A stretch of DNA of 64,000 bases from Gnetum montanum (taxonomy: Eukaryota; Streptophyta; Gnetopsida; Gnetales; Gnetaceae): the NCBI GenBank assembly GCA_015680685.1, contig MNCI01017913.1, forward strand, positions 1,078,490-1,142,489, written 5' to 3'. The notes under the pieces were generated by a model, which saw only the letters and a program-made list of their open reading frames with translations, made no database searches and was not told the DNA's origin. Within the stretch, counting starts at the first letter, position 1. Each line of letters begins with the position of its first letter. A program made the position numbers and the translations under genes. Positions 43,462 through 55,169 of this stretch are shown piece by piece.

Positions 43462-45300
43462 TGAATCTAGGTCAACCTTCCACATTGGTTTCTAACACAT
43501 TTGATACCACGATCCAACCAAAGCATGCCGCGTTAAGCCACGAACAATACAATTTCATTTGTGCCAAAATCCAAGCAGGACTACCAATGGATTACCTTGA
43601 TTTAGAGGCAAAATAGGATTACGAACAAGTCCACCAAAATGGACAGGAGTATAGCCCCTCTTTGTTTGACATAACCCCACTCATGGAGCCTTACCACCAG
43701 TTGTTGTCCCAACTCATCCGTGCAAACAAGTATGATGCAGGGACAACCTATGAGGAAGCCTCACAGAATGAGGAAGATGAGTTTGAGGCCCACTCTGAAC
43801 ATGAGAGCCACCTCCACACTATCTTCCAACAACCACTCCCTAGTACAGCCCCTCCTCGGTTTGGTTCATCCATCCCCTCCAAGATAGTGACCATGCCAAT
43901 TCGTCCTTCCTCACAAGCAACTAATGCATTTTCCCAATGCTATGCTTATGCAGGGGCCACCTCCCAGCTCCAAACAACTCAAGCATCCTATATCCCACCT
44001 GTCTCATCAGTGTCTATGGTGTCTGTCCAGCCCACCCATGTGTGGTCCACTCCAATCACCGCACCCATTGCTCAGCCATTACATCAGCAATCGTCTGCTA
44101 TGATGTTAAATTGGCAACAATCGTATGCTACAACGTTAAATTGGCAAACTTCACAACTAATCCAAGCCTAGCCAATGCAACTGGCTGGCACATCCCCAAG
44201 CTTGGATTAGGCATTCTAGCTGATACAAAGCTTGATGAAGGAGATCAACTGACTTAAGGCTACCTCCTCTAACACCATTAAGGTGGTGGACTTCTACCAA
44301 GATGATCCCATAAATCCTATGGTACCATCTCTAACTCTCCCAACTAGGGCCCAACTGTCTCAATTTACCAAGTACAACGGTGAAGGGGATCCTAATGCAC
44401 ATTTGGTCACATTTCGATTTGAATGCCTACTCCTTCAAGCTTTGCCACATACTATCATGCGTGTGTTCCCCATGTCACTCATTGGCAAGGCCTTGGATTG
44501 GTATCATGCACTACCCAAGGCCTCAATCTCCTCTTTAGAGGATCTCATAACCAATTTTGTGACATGCTTCAGGTACAACCTAAAGCCTGAAGCAACCCTT
44601 GACTAGCTAATGCAAGTTAAATAGGGGCCTCTAAAGCCCATGCCAAAATTCCTCCAACATTGGAATGTCGCATTGAGTGAAATGCATGAACCCCTGGTAG
44701 AAGTACATCTACTAGCCATCTTTAAAAGTGTAGTAAATAACTTTATTAAGTCCAAATTTTATTATCTAGCCTCAAAGTCTCTTAGCCAAGCCTTTGCCCA
44801 AGCAAAAAGCATAGAGGACATAGCAGAAGCTAGCAATGATATAGCATATGTGGCCTACATAAACTAACTCACTTGCAAGCATGTAGCCACAAGCACAAAA
44901 GAAAGCAACTAGGGCCCAACAGCTAAGCAGCCCCAAGCCCCAACTAACAAAATCGCCAATTCTGGTACCAACTCACCTACATTGATAAGGGCTACCTCAA
45001 GACCCAACTTTCAGTGCAAGGACTTCTCAAGGTATACAGCACTACCGGTGCAACCCTCTGAACTACTAGAGAACCTCCTAAAAGCTGGGCAAATCCAACA
45101 CAAACATGTATCAAAAATTTCCTGCCAAAAACATGATAGGTACTGCGAACTACTAAGGAATCCTACTTTAGCAGTGCCAAATGAGCCCCTAGTTCCACAA
45201 TACTTCAAGCTAGACCAATATTGTCATTACCACCAATTGGATGGACACAATACGGACAACTATTGTGCTTTGTAGGATGACCTGCACAGAATGATAGAAT
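43462..45300 (+). pseudogene. gag of element N
   Basis: It starts near 43462 (MNLGQPS). The N-terminal part includes EQYNFICAKIQAGLP. After a stop it is open at 43662-44171 (QA/proline-rich linker) and 44283-44606 with VVDFYQDDPINPMVP and a YNGEGDPNAHLVTF block. 44640-44867 is the capsid C-terminal side. 44982-45275 ends in YCHYHQLDGHNTDNYC, a knuckle-like cysteine/histidine cluster. Few stops remain, so this is the best gag in the window. Two copies of the short-repeat unit lie inside the coding region (44097-44149). Confidence 0.85.
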
Positions 45301-46090
45301 GTGGCCAACTGGTGCCTAACACGGTGAGTCAATCCAACACAGATGTTGCCTCCTATGCCATAAATTCCATTAGCATAGGTGGCAAGCCCAAACCTATGCA
45401 ACAACCTTTTGTGATCCATGTGTCTCCCAGCAAGCAAGAATTCCCTTGGCCTCCACAAGCAAGAGGCCTCCCTTTGTTATCAAAGTGCCACCTTGAGCAC
45501 CCATAGCATCCTTTGTGGTTAAAGTCCCACAGCAACCATCCGCTAGGACGTTAAACTAGCATGATGCAACAACAACCGCTAGGAAACCTTTTGTTATCAA
45601 GGTGCCACAACAAGATGACCATACAAAAACTCCACCTAAGTCACCATTTGTCATAAGAGTGCCACAACATGATGGCCCCTCACCTACCTGAAGCCCAAAA
45701 GTGGGCAACATCTTGATCCCTCCTCCTTCAGGGGTTGATCCCACTAGCAACCTAGGTAGACCTACCAAATGACAATGCAAGAAGACAAATGAGCACCTCA
45801 CAACCCCCACAGCTGAAGAAAAATCCATATCTAACAAGCAACAACCAAACACTGGGGTCTCTACTCCCAAACAAGCCAAGAAAACCAAGCCCAAGTCCCC
45901 CTCTAGAGAGATCTGTCTCTCAAGCCACATGGAGGAAGTCAAAGCCAACACAATGACTAATGATAAGGACTTTGCAGTTGCACTAACCTAGGTGAAACAA
46001 ATGCTCAAGAAAAAGAACACAACATTGAGTTTGTATGACCTGGTCATCACCTCACCTACTCACTGCCAAGCATTGGCCTAGATCTTGACC
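45301..46090 (+). pseudogene. Gag-protease linker of element N
   Basis: A proline/lysine/serine-rich stretch with repeated KPFVIKVPQ-like words (45396-45680). Open pieces are short. One more copy of the short-repeat unit is at 45541-45562. No catalytic motif is present. Confidence 0.6.
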
Positions 46091-46894
46091 TCCATCCCTG
46101 TTGCAGAGGACATCCCTGCAAATGAGGCATCTATATGTGCAACGATGCTACCCTTTGCACCATAAGAATTGAGTTCAACATCTTTAGTGCTCCACAATAA
46201 TACATTCAAAGTTAACCCTAAACAAGAGGAGGTTACTATAGCTCCACTATCCATTAGCACTCGTGTTGGACAATGTACCATTCATAGGATACATGTTGAT
46301 GATGGTGTAGCAACAAACGTAGTATTGCACTTTGTCATTGACAAGCTAGGCCTAGCAGATGAAATTAGGCCAACCAAAACCACATGTCTAAAATCCTTCA
46401 ACGAATCACGCATCATAGTCAAGGGTACCATCAAATTAGTCTTTGTGGTAGGAGAGCAATTCCCCACTAGTGTAGATTTCACTGTCATAGAAAAGATGCC
46501 AGGTTTCAACATGATTCTAGGCAGGCCTTGGCTAGCCCAACTAAGGGCCATCTCCTTTCCCATCCACCAAGAAATCCATCTTCCATATGAAGGTGGTCAA
46601 GTTATCATCCATGGTGATAATGCTTCCTCTTCGGCTATCCATGACATAGACATGGCACAAGTTTTAGAAGAAGAGTTTCTTGGTGGTACACCTATACCAA
46701 CCAATCTAGCACCTAAGGCTAACATACCTGAACAAGGAGTTGAATCCAATAGCCTCCCAGAGGATCCTAAGCCTTGCATGTTCCTTAATCCATGCCTGGT
46801 TAGGAAGCAACTACATGACCAAGACCTTCCCTTGGCCAAAAATGTGCTAAATTCTTACTTAGCCTTTGCCCCCACTTCCAATGCATTTTGACTT
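46030..46894 (+). pseudogene. Aspartic protease of element N
   Basis: LSLYDLVIT near 46030 opens the domain. The long open stretch 46169-46891 has the active-site block as HVDDGVATNV near 46290 (normally D-S/T-G), then FNMILGRPWLAQLRA near 46506-46550, the retropepsin second-half motif. The C-terminal tail ends at 46891 (TSNAF). The missing serine/threonine suggests an inactive or unusual site. No RT follows. Confidence 0.8.
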
Positions 46895-47039
46895 TTATTT
46901 ACATCACACTAGCATATGCATTTACATGTTGCCTACTTACTTAGATAAGGCATTTCATTTTATTCACATATTCGTTTTTTACTTTGTTTATGCATCCATC
47001 CATTTAGCTTACGCATTACATCTGAAAACATAAAACTAC

Positions 47040-47490
47040 AAAAACACATGGCCCAAAAAGGCCTTAAACTAGCTTACGGCCTTAAACTATCAATTTTTGC
47101 ATTACTTTCCTTTCATTCATCCATTTTAACTTTGTTTACAGTAGGTGTTGCTTGATGTTATTTTCTTTTATTTTTGTAGGATCTTGTAGGCACACAACAT
47201 GACTACGGGTGTAGCATCACACGTTACACAAGCAAGGTAAGCACTAGTTTGCTATGACTAGAAACTGGCATAGATAGTCTGCTATGACTATAAACTGGCA
47301 CAGACAGTCCGCTATGACTATAAACTAGCACAGCTCGTCCTTGGGTCATGATGCTAAACTAGCACAACATTCATTGTCCGCTACGACATTAAACTAGCAC
47401 CCAACAGTCTGTTAGGACTATAAACTAGCATATCATGGTCTGCCAAGACCTTAAACTGGGTTCACAGTCTGCCAAGACTTTAAAATGGCA
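47040..47490 (+). repeat. Fused short-repeat arrays of element N
   Basis: The post-protease array (AAAGGCCTTAAACTAGC, 47052-47095) is followed at 47260-47480 by the post-pol array (CTATGACTATAAACTGGCACA, about eight copies). Only about 160 bases lie between them, because the RT to integrase block that should separate them is deleted. Confidence 0.75.
47176..47183 (+). promoter_or_regulatory. Splice-acceptor-like site (element N)
   Basis: A T-rich tract and GTAG|GATC at 47176-47183, the same junction as before RT in M and B. In N it is followed at once by the sequence that ends integrase (ACATGACTACGGGTGTAGC). Confidence 0.45.
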
Positions 47491-47494
47491 TGTA

Positions 47495-48534
47495 GCTAAT
47501 CTAATCCAAACATTTACCATTGCCCTAGGAGCACTCATAGCGTCATTGCCTCCCACCATTCTGGTGATTCTTTTGGAGCACTTTCCAGTAGTGCGGGATT
47601 CAGAACACTTGCAGCATCATCGCCCTGACACTTTCATTGGCTTTCTGAGCACTTGCAACTAGCACAACATTTGATACTTTTGTAGCATCTTCACATTTGG
47701 CATTTGCACTTGCATTTCATATTTTGTGATTTTCTTGTCCTAACTGAGTTGTGTTTGCAGGACAAAGCCTTGGAGATGGTCATGCAGAGTTGCATTTCAT
47801 CGCAGCAGCAAGTTATCACATTGCTTTGATATGCATAACTGGACTAGTTGAGCCACTTAAGTGTGCACATCCCCCTCATCCCTATTATAGCCTATGCGTA
47901 TCCATTCCTTCATCCCAACATCCTCTCATACCCCCCATACTCATGATTTCACACTCTGATGCATATGCACTGTGACACACATGACATTCTCTTCATATCA
48001 ATCGTAGAACCCATGATTGATGTAACATAATTCATCCTATGGGACACCTCTATTGCATAGTCAAAGCCTAGGTGGATGTAACATCAATCATCCTTGGGAA
48101 ACAAAGCCCATATTCTCGATGGCCAACATGTAGCTAACATTCAGCAGTAAGCTGAGGCAACAAGGCTACAGCTTCGCAATTGGACCATCATTGGATGAAC
48201 TTTGATGCTCTTATAAACACTCCAACAAGAGGTCAACATTCCAGGGGCAAGCTACTTCATGCCATGGTCACTATCAACCATGCTAAATCTGCATCTTACA
48301 TCATGATCCACTATTTGCATTTCATTCCCACCATTTAAATTTCATCTCCCCAGCATTGCCTATACCCCATGTCCCTTAACATAATCTTATTCCCATAACA
48401 CTCTTGAGCATGGTAGAATGACATCCGATCTTGTGCTGACAAATGACGTTGGTGATATGTCTGCTATGGTGTTTTGTAATTCTTTGTCGACGTCTCTCAG
48501 GCCACTCCTCCAGATGTCAACAAAGAGGGGCCAT
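47495..48534 (+). other. 3' UTR and polypurine tract of element N
   Basis: No gene. It ends with CTTTGTCGACGTCT (48482-48495), which can pair with AGATGTCAACAAAG (48513-48526), and the polypurine tract CAAAGAGGGG (48521-48530). Confidence 0.65.
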
Positions 48535-49469
48535 TCAAACACCACAAAATTTTGGGTCTTAGTATCTCGACTGCAGATTTTTCTAAGTGTCAGAACGATG
48601 ACACTTTCAACACCCTACAACATTGCATAGCTTAGCACCATGCTATGCTACATAGCGTAACACCCTATAACACTACGCTGTTACGTGCTATTACATGATG
48701 TTACGCACTGTTACACACTGCTACGCTGCATAGCATAGCGTAACACCCTACTACACTGCACTGTTACATGATGTTACACGTTGTTACATGATGTTACGCG
48801 CTGCTACGCTGCATAGCGTAGTGTAACACCCTGCTACGCTACACTGTTACATGCTGCTATGTGCTCTTACACATTGTTACCTACTACACTACCATGTGGT
48901 GCTAGATCTACATTTTGGGCTAACCCTAGCCCTATAAATACCTTTGTGCCCTNTTTACCTCCATGGGTGAACGAGACCTAGAGCACATCACACTAACAGG
49001 GAGGCATAACTAAATCACATGATATACTATGACCACCAACCTAGGAGGCACAATTTATCACAGTGAGCGCTAGATTTCATAGCCCGACACCACCAAGGCT
49101 GTGATTCTGCTCCTACTGTGCCTATTTTACACTTTGTATACTTGTACCCTTTTTCAGGGTAGTGTATCTTTCTATTCAAACTCTATTTTTGGCTGATCAT
49201 AGTATTTATTTGGCATTGTTAAGCATTAAATCGTGTTCATTGCCCTGTTACGCACTTTAGCACATTTCTACTACTGTGCACATTGCATTTTCTTTTGTTT
49301 TTTGCAAAAGGGTTATTGTACATCGATTAAGTCCCTGTCTGATCGACTAGACCATTCATGGCACCCTGAATCCATTTTCTCCAACACTACCCTCACATGG
49401 ATTTGGGGTTAGGATGTACACCTAAAGACCTCTCGGTGTTTCTAGCCATCGATGTTTTCTATCGCTACA
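48535..49469 (+). mobile_element. 3' LTR of element N
   Basis: It begins TCAAACACC (TG worn to TC) after the polypurine tract and ends ATCGCTACA. It is about 100 bases shorter than the 5' LTR; the missing part falls at an N (48953) just after the TATA box at 48933-48940, so an assembly collapse is possible. Confidence 0.88.
48933..48940 (+). promoter_or_regulatory. TATA box of 3' LTR (element N)
   Basis: TATAAATA in the same context as in the 5' LTR. Confidence 0.7.
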
Positions 49470-49474
49470 AAACC

Positions 49475-49984
49475 AGCTTTGTAAAGCTTAGTGATCTCAT
49501 CACGAATAACCAATGCCACCTAAGGCTTGAATTTATGAGCTTTTTGTTTAACTGGCTTTACACAAGGATCTAGAAAAATGTTATGCTATATTATGTGAGG
49601 GTCTAAGCTTGGCATGTCCTTGTAGGACCCTGCGAACACCTTGACACTATCACTAAGGACTTTAGAGATGCTTTGTTTGATTTGAGGCTTTAACAAGGAA
49701 CTAAGTTTTAATGTATGTGCCTCACCTTGGCATGTTATTATAGGGACTTCTATGAGGAGATCCTCAATTATGTCACCTACTTCTAAGTCTAGAGCTTTGA
49801 CTAGATGGTTTAGCTAGTCTAGCGATGTCTCTAGGGATGCTACATTTATGTCATAAGAGAATGGCTCAAAGTCTAGGAGTTCAATGTTTATGCATCTTGT
49901 GGCAGTACCATAAGGTCTAGTTAAGACTAAGGGCAAATGAAGACTCTTGTATGCATTCATTTTTACAATCTTGTTCAAGAGATC
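49475..49984 (-). pseudogene. RT upstream region of element M (part before N)
   Basis: On the minus strand it reads NAYKSLHLPLVL, CINIELLDF, DLEVGDIIEDLLIEVPI, SYKDMPSLDP and KPVKQKAHKFK, then the VALAI block. This is the linker before the RT core, matching bases 40-240 of element A. It joins the RT at 42120 when N is removed. Confidence 0.8.
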
Positions 49985-49988
49985 CTAC
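49981..49988 (-). promoter_or_regulatory. Splice-acceptor-like site before RT (element M)
   Basis: Minus strand GTTTTGTAG|GATC at the very start of the RT-side reading, preceded by a T-rich tract. It fits a 3' splice site for removing the protease-RT interval. Confidence 0.5.
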
Positions 49989-50399
49989 AAAACAACTAGA
50001 AAAATGTCAAGTGGCACCTATCTTAATAAAGAAAAATGCATAAAATAAGGAAGATAATGTTATGAAAATTTAACTAGCTATGTAGTATGTAAAGTGATTT
50101 TTTGTGGTCTCAATTAGACATAAATTTGCTAATTTAGGGTCATAGCAGACCATAGATTATGCGTGAGACATAGGTTTAAGCAAGGCTTGAGAGGTATGAA
50201 ATGTGGGACCAAGCTAGATGTTTATTGGGCAATTAGAAAAAATGCAAAAAAATTTTCTAAGTATAGGAAGCTTGAAAAGCTACAAAATTTTTCTAACTCT
50301 AGGTGTTATGCATGTTACGTTCAAGACATGGAATGTCCCATGTTACATGTAGGACATGAAACATCCTGGGAGGGTGACATATCCTCTAACCCTAAAGGG

Positions 50400-50407
50400 T
50401 ATAAATA
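50400..50407 (+). promoter_or_regulatory. TATA box upstream of the antisense gene
   Basis: TATAAATA in AAAGGGTATAAATAGGGG, about 1.8 kb before the first readable exon, in the same orientation. Confidence 0.55.
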
Positions 50408-50872
50408 GGGGTTTTACCATGGTAAACCTACCATTTTCACATTAGAGCCAATAATCATTCAAGCATAGCACGATCAAGGTAGAGTGTAGCAATGATAGAT
50501 GCAAGCTAGAGTGTGACAAGGAGGAAGCTAGAGCATAGTAGCCAAACATGATGCGTTGAAGTAAATGCAAAGACCCCGGCCTCATCAATGTTGATGAAGG
50601 AGAGTGTACCCTAAGGCGCTTTCCCAAGGCATGCATTGAGGGTTGCAGGGAGATGCTATCAACTAGGTAAGGTGTTACGCTCTACCCTTGTAATTTATCT
50701 TTTCCTAATTTCTTACATGTTTTGGGATTTTTGGGCTTTGAGGGTGGCTTGTCATGGGCAGGGATTGTCATTGTCGTGGTCACTCTGAACTGTGGCTAGG
50801 GAAGTGAGTGCACACGATGCATTTTTTTCTATTTTCTTTGTTCTCCACATGTTGAACATTTGGGTTTGAAGG

Positions 50873-51160
50873 TTCTAGGCATCCTACGCTATAGTGCTAA
50901 ACAAGGGTTTCTGGGCATCTTGCACTGTGGTGTAGAATATGATTTTTTGGAAATTCCACACCATGGTGCGGAACAAGATTTTTTGGGCATCTTGCACTGT
51001 AGTGCAGAACATGGGTTTTTGGGTGTGTTTGGTGCCATAGTGTGAAACAAAGGTTTCTTATGTGTCCCATGCCATGACATGGAATAGGATCTTTGAGAGT
51101 CCTATGCCACAATGTGGGACTAGGGTTTTTGATGTCATACACCATGGTGTAGGATAGGAC
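50873..51160 (+). repeat. Tandem palindromic units of about 45-50 bases
   Basis: Six or seven units, each with a core like CACACCATGGTGCGG or GCACTGTAGTGC followed by AACAAGGTTTTTTGG. In one frame they give a 16-residue peptide repeat, but on both strands, so it is more likely a DNA repeat than a protein. Confidence 0.8.
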
Positions 51161-52501
51161 TCGGCGAAGGTAGCCCAAGGACAATGCTAGAGCATAATAG
51201 TTAGGGAAGGGTGACTGATGATCACACCCATCACACAAGGCATCTCTAAGAGCATGATAGAAAGTTGGAAAAAATTTGGATTCCAAGCGTTATGCTTGAT
51301 AGGCAATGTAATGGACAAAAAGTTAAAAATTTTGAGTTGTTATGGTTTGTGAGGAGTGTAACCAACACTTAGAAAAATTTTTGCCAGTTGTTACACTCTG
51401 TGGGAAGCATAACCAACACTGAGAAAAATTTTTGAAGTTGAGGATGTCATGCTCTATGGGGAGCATAATTGATAGTTAAAATATTTTTTTATTTTTGGTA
51501 TTTCTAGAATTGCAATGCTTGGAAAAAACATAAGTTTTAGTGTTGTGCCCCATTGGGAATTAGGCACGTTAGGTGGGTATGCAAACATTCCTTTCCCATG
51601 GGGCATCATGGAAGGATAATCATGTTAAATGTAATTTTTTATGCATTTTTAATTATTTTTTATTTTCCAATGTTGACGTTTTTTTATTGCTATCGTGGCA
51701 TTATAGGGTTTTATTGAAACTTGTCCTCATCGTGGTAAAGCTAGTTGGAATTTTGTCCTATATGAGAGATCCCATATTGAATGTGCTCACACCAGACACA
51801 CATGTGGGACACTAGATGGTTTGTTTAGGTCAGGTGCACAGGAATTCCTAGAATTCTTACTTTGCTACTTTATTGTGATAATGTGGTCACACTTTTGAGT
51901 CAAAGTAGTAGTGTCATAACTGAGACATTATTGCATTGGACGAACTGAGACATTCTAAGGTTTATGTCTGATGTGCTTGCTGAATAAAAAGGGGTAAGGA
52001 GCTCGAGCTAGTGTTATAAAGGCCTTAGACTCTTATATAGGATCTAGGAAATGCTTGAGTTCTAACACTACAAGAAGTATAACACCATGTTCCTCACTCG
52101 ACGTGTGCATACTATTTTTTAGAACCTACGTGGGACATTTTATTATGTTGAAGGTTGAGCCCTATTATGATTTCTTATGTTGCTTATTATTTCATGACTT
52201 AGGATGCTAACTGCTTTTGCCTATTGCTAGGTTTTCCATTGATGCAGATGGCCTCCATATGAAGAGGGGGCACTAAGCTTAACCAAAACTACCCTACAGG
52301 AATTCTCATCTGCTGAGAATATTCATGTTGGAATGATTGGACAAGTTAGGGTAGATTTGGTGGAATACCCTTGTAGGTATTCCAAATCTTACGAGAGGTT
52401 TCAGGCTCTCGGCTAGTTGGACGTTGAGTGGGCGACTCAAATACTAAGCATGGAGGAGGTTTTAGTCCCACTATTGCCATCCCACATACCATTTGTGCCA
52501 T

Positions 52502-52580
52502 GTAAGTCATATCACTTATCTTCATGCACTCTTGGTTTTGTTTGTCATCATGTTATTGATTCTACCTTTGCTAATTGCAG
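52502..52580 (+). other. Intron of the antisense gene
   Basis: GTAAGT at the 5' side and CTAATTGCAG at the 3' side, 79 bases. The reading is open on both sides and stays in frame if this piece is removed. Confidence 0.55.
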
Positions 52581-55079
52581 TCGTAGCTAGGTCAAGGAAG
52601 GTTATGGTGGTTTCTTTAGGATGCACTGAGGCCACTCTCCTCTTTACACATGGTGAAGTTGAGAGCTCATAGCACTGGTTGTGTTATGAGGCCTCAACAG
52701 AGGTAGCAAAGAATCTTTAGTGGGCTAGGCTCATGGACCTCTTCTTGGCTGTAAACCCAAATATCCCAATGGCCAAGATGATTTCCCTAATTGACTCAAC
52801 TGAAAGTGCTGATTATTTTTGCACATAGGTCTATAACATGTGGGTGGTCTTTGAAATCATGAATGAACTCTTTGCAAAGCTCTTCAGCATCCACTCTAAA
52901 GGTTTACCAATAGTAGAAAAGACTGATAAGGACCTAGACCATTTAGGAATGTTGAGGAGTGGTTGGGTGCTTAAAAGGGATGCAAAGGAATATCCATGAA
53001 GATGGTGGATGTACTTATTTTCCACCACATCTATCTAGTCTTCCAAGCTCATGCATTTCCTAAGCTACTTTCCTAGGAAAAGGTCTTTGGGGTTGAGCAA
53101 GCTTGGATCATGAGAGATGTGATAGAGGAGGGGACACAATACAACTAGGCAAACTACATTGGTAATAGCTTGCAGGCTGAAATTATTAAGCTGTGTAGCA
53201 ACCTTCAAGCATGATCACATGTGCATTTTTCTTTTTTCATATCATGCTTACAAAGGTTTTCAGAACTCTTGGTGGTCCACAAGAGCAAGCAATGGATGGT
53301 GCAAGATTGCATCAAGATCTTCAAGCCATGGATTTTCCACCTGTTCTACACGACATGGTCATAAGACCCCCCAGAGGCAATTGGCAAGTTGTTCTTAGTG
53401 ACGACTAAAGGCCACACGGGGTAATCCTACTATGCATGTGGTAGTGCTGGGGAGGCTCCACCAATCAACACTGACAATGCAGCAAGGGGGCACAACTCAT
53501 TGTCGAGATGGTGAGGTCTTTAAAAATAAAGATCAAGAAGCCTTGCCTTGTGAAGGAGCCTACGCATGAAGTGGAGGAAGGGGGAAAGAAGCTACGATTC
53601 AAGCTCCATGACATGTGTTCAAAACTAGCCAGTAAGTATGCATTATTTAACATCATGCTATTTTTGTATTTATTAGTGGACATTTTAGCTTAAATTTATG
53701 CAACATAGACAAAAGGGCCCCTGTAGTGGTAGACGAGCACTTGGAGGATGATGTCCCTCAACTTGAGGGACACATGGAAAATGAAGATGAGTAGGAAGCC
53801 ATCGAAGTATGAAGGAAACTAGAGGAAGAATGGTTGTAGTTTAAGGATGGTGAGTTTGAAAATTTCTTTGATGACATGTAGATGGGCGTTCCCCCTGCTC
53901 TCATACTTAAGGGCTTGTTGGGTAGGAGCTTTGCACCACCATCTTCGTTGTGTTCCTTTTTCTCTTCTTGTCTCCTTTTTTTGAGACTTTTTTAATGATC
54001 ATAAAGGGCTTTATGTTATAGCAGTTGATGCCTCTGCTGAATGTTTAGCATCAACATCCACCTTCTACACACAACCATGGGTGGAAACTATAGATAAGTT
54101 TGCCTTCATGCAAGGCATGATGGATGACATGATAGACCACCTTAAAAAAATAGACCCTAAGATTGGTACATTTATGTTACTATCATTATCTCTTTTTTTT
54201 TTGCTAATTTTCTTGTTTATTTTGTAACTAACATTATTTCACCTATTATGAAATAATATGCTTGTAACTTAAATGGGACCTGAAAAGAGAAATCCAAGTC
54301 AATGCTGTACCTAAGTTCCCCTTCAAGGTGGAGCAGGTATCTCATTGCGTATATGATGAGGTAAGAAAGTGTGCACAGTACTCTGCACAAGTGTTGTGGG
54401 AGTGCAGGCCTATAAATGAGCACCTATGGAAATAGGTGCAAGAGCTTCGAGAAAAGGGGGCACACTAGGCGGCAAGGCTAGAAGACCTACAGTTGTGCTA
54501 CAATTTCTTGGTAGCACATGAAAAATTAGAAGAAAGCTAACCCATGGTTGAAATAGATTATGCTAGGTACTGGTTAGCTGTTCAGGGTAAGAATGAGGCC
54601 ACCCATGAGGTTATTGAACAATGGTTGCAAATGGACCTCTTGGCTAGAAGAAATCAAGATTGGAAGGGCTACAGTGCAAAGGTGTATCAATGGAGACAAA
54701 CAGAAAAGAATCACAAACATTGCTACAAGTTAGAGCATGAAGCCTATCATAAGAAGCATAGAGATGAGTCTATGGAGTGTTGATGTCAAGAGGTATTTCT
54801 TGATGCAATCAGTGTAAAGTAGCCTTGCAAACTGTTCATGAGCCATGTAGTAGTTAGTGAGTCCTCGAAGAGACAGATCACTATACCTTCTAGAGAGGTA
54901 ACTTTTACAATATTTTCACCAGGGTTGCCCACATGGACAACCATGGAAAAAGGGAAAATACTTGTGGGCATTGACTAGATGAGGAGGACTAGACACATAT
55001 GTCAAAGGATGAAATCCTTAGATGCCTAGAGGCTGACCTTGACAAGATGCCCCCAAACATGGATGGGGGCCCTTCTCAG

Positions 55080-55169
55080 GTTGGTTTAGCTTGGTTTTAT
55101 TATAATTTTTCATGTTACCTTATTAATTAATTAATTTATTATCTTATTTTTATTTGACGTAGGTTCCAG
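55080..55169 (+). other. Last intron of the antisense gene
   Basis: Donor CAG|GTTGGT at 55080. The acceptor is either GACGTAG (to 55162) or TTCCAG (to 55169); the latter gives the same phase as the last exon of B and E2. Confidence 0.5.

Larger units (their letters stand above)
42126..49469 (+). mobile_element. Nested element N: two LTRs, gag and protease, no RT to integrase
   Basis: This is a complete 7.3-kb LTR element inserted in the RT gene of M. LTRs are at 42126-43161 and 48535-49469. Internal: leader repeats, gag, protease, repeat array, splice-acceptor-like site, then directly the region after integrase. RT, both RNases H and integrase are absent and there is no room for them, so it depended on an autonomous relative. 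Confidence 0.92.
50100..51690 (+). promoter_or_regulatory. LTR-like upstream region of the antisense gene
   Basis: It lies in M but opposite to it. It has TTTTTCTAA modules (50255, 50288), a TATA box at 50400-50407 followed by a transcript-like leader, 45-50-base palindromic units, and an end TTTTTTTATTGCTATCG then TGGCATTATAGGG, which resembles a Tat LTR end plus primer site. Either it is the 5' LTR of an inserted element or an internal promoter region derived from one. Confidence 0.5.

Noticed and set aside
50860-51045. Repeat protein with 16-residue units
   Set aside because: The same DNA units are open on the minus strand too (50889-51286). The period of about 48 bases is a multiple of three by chance of unit length, and the core is a DNA palindrome.
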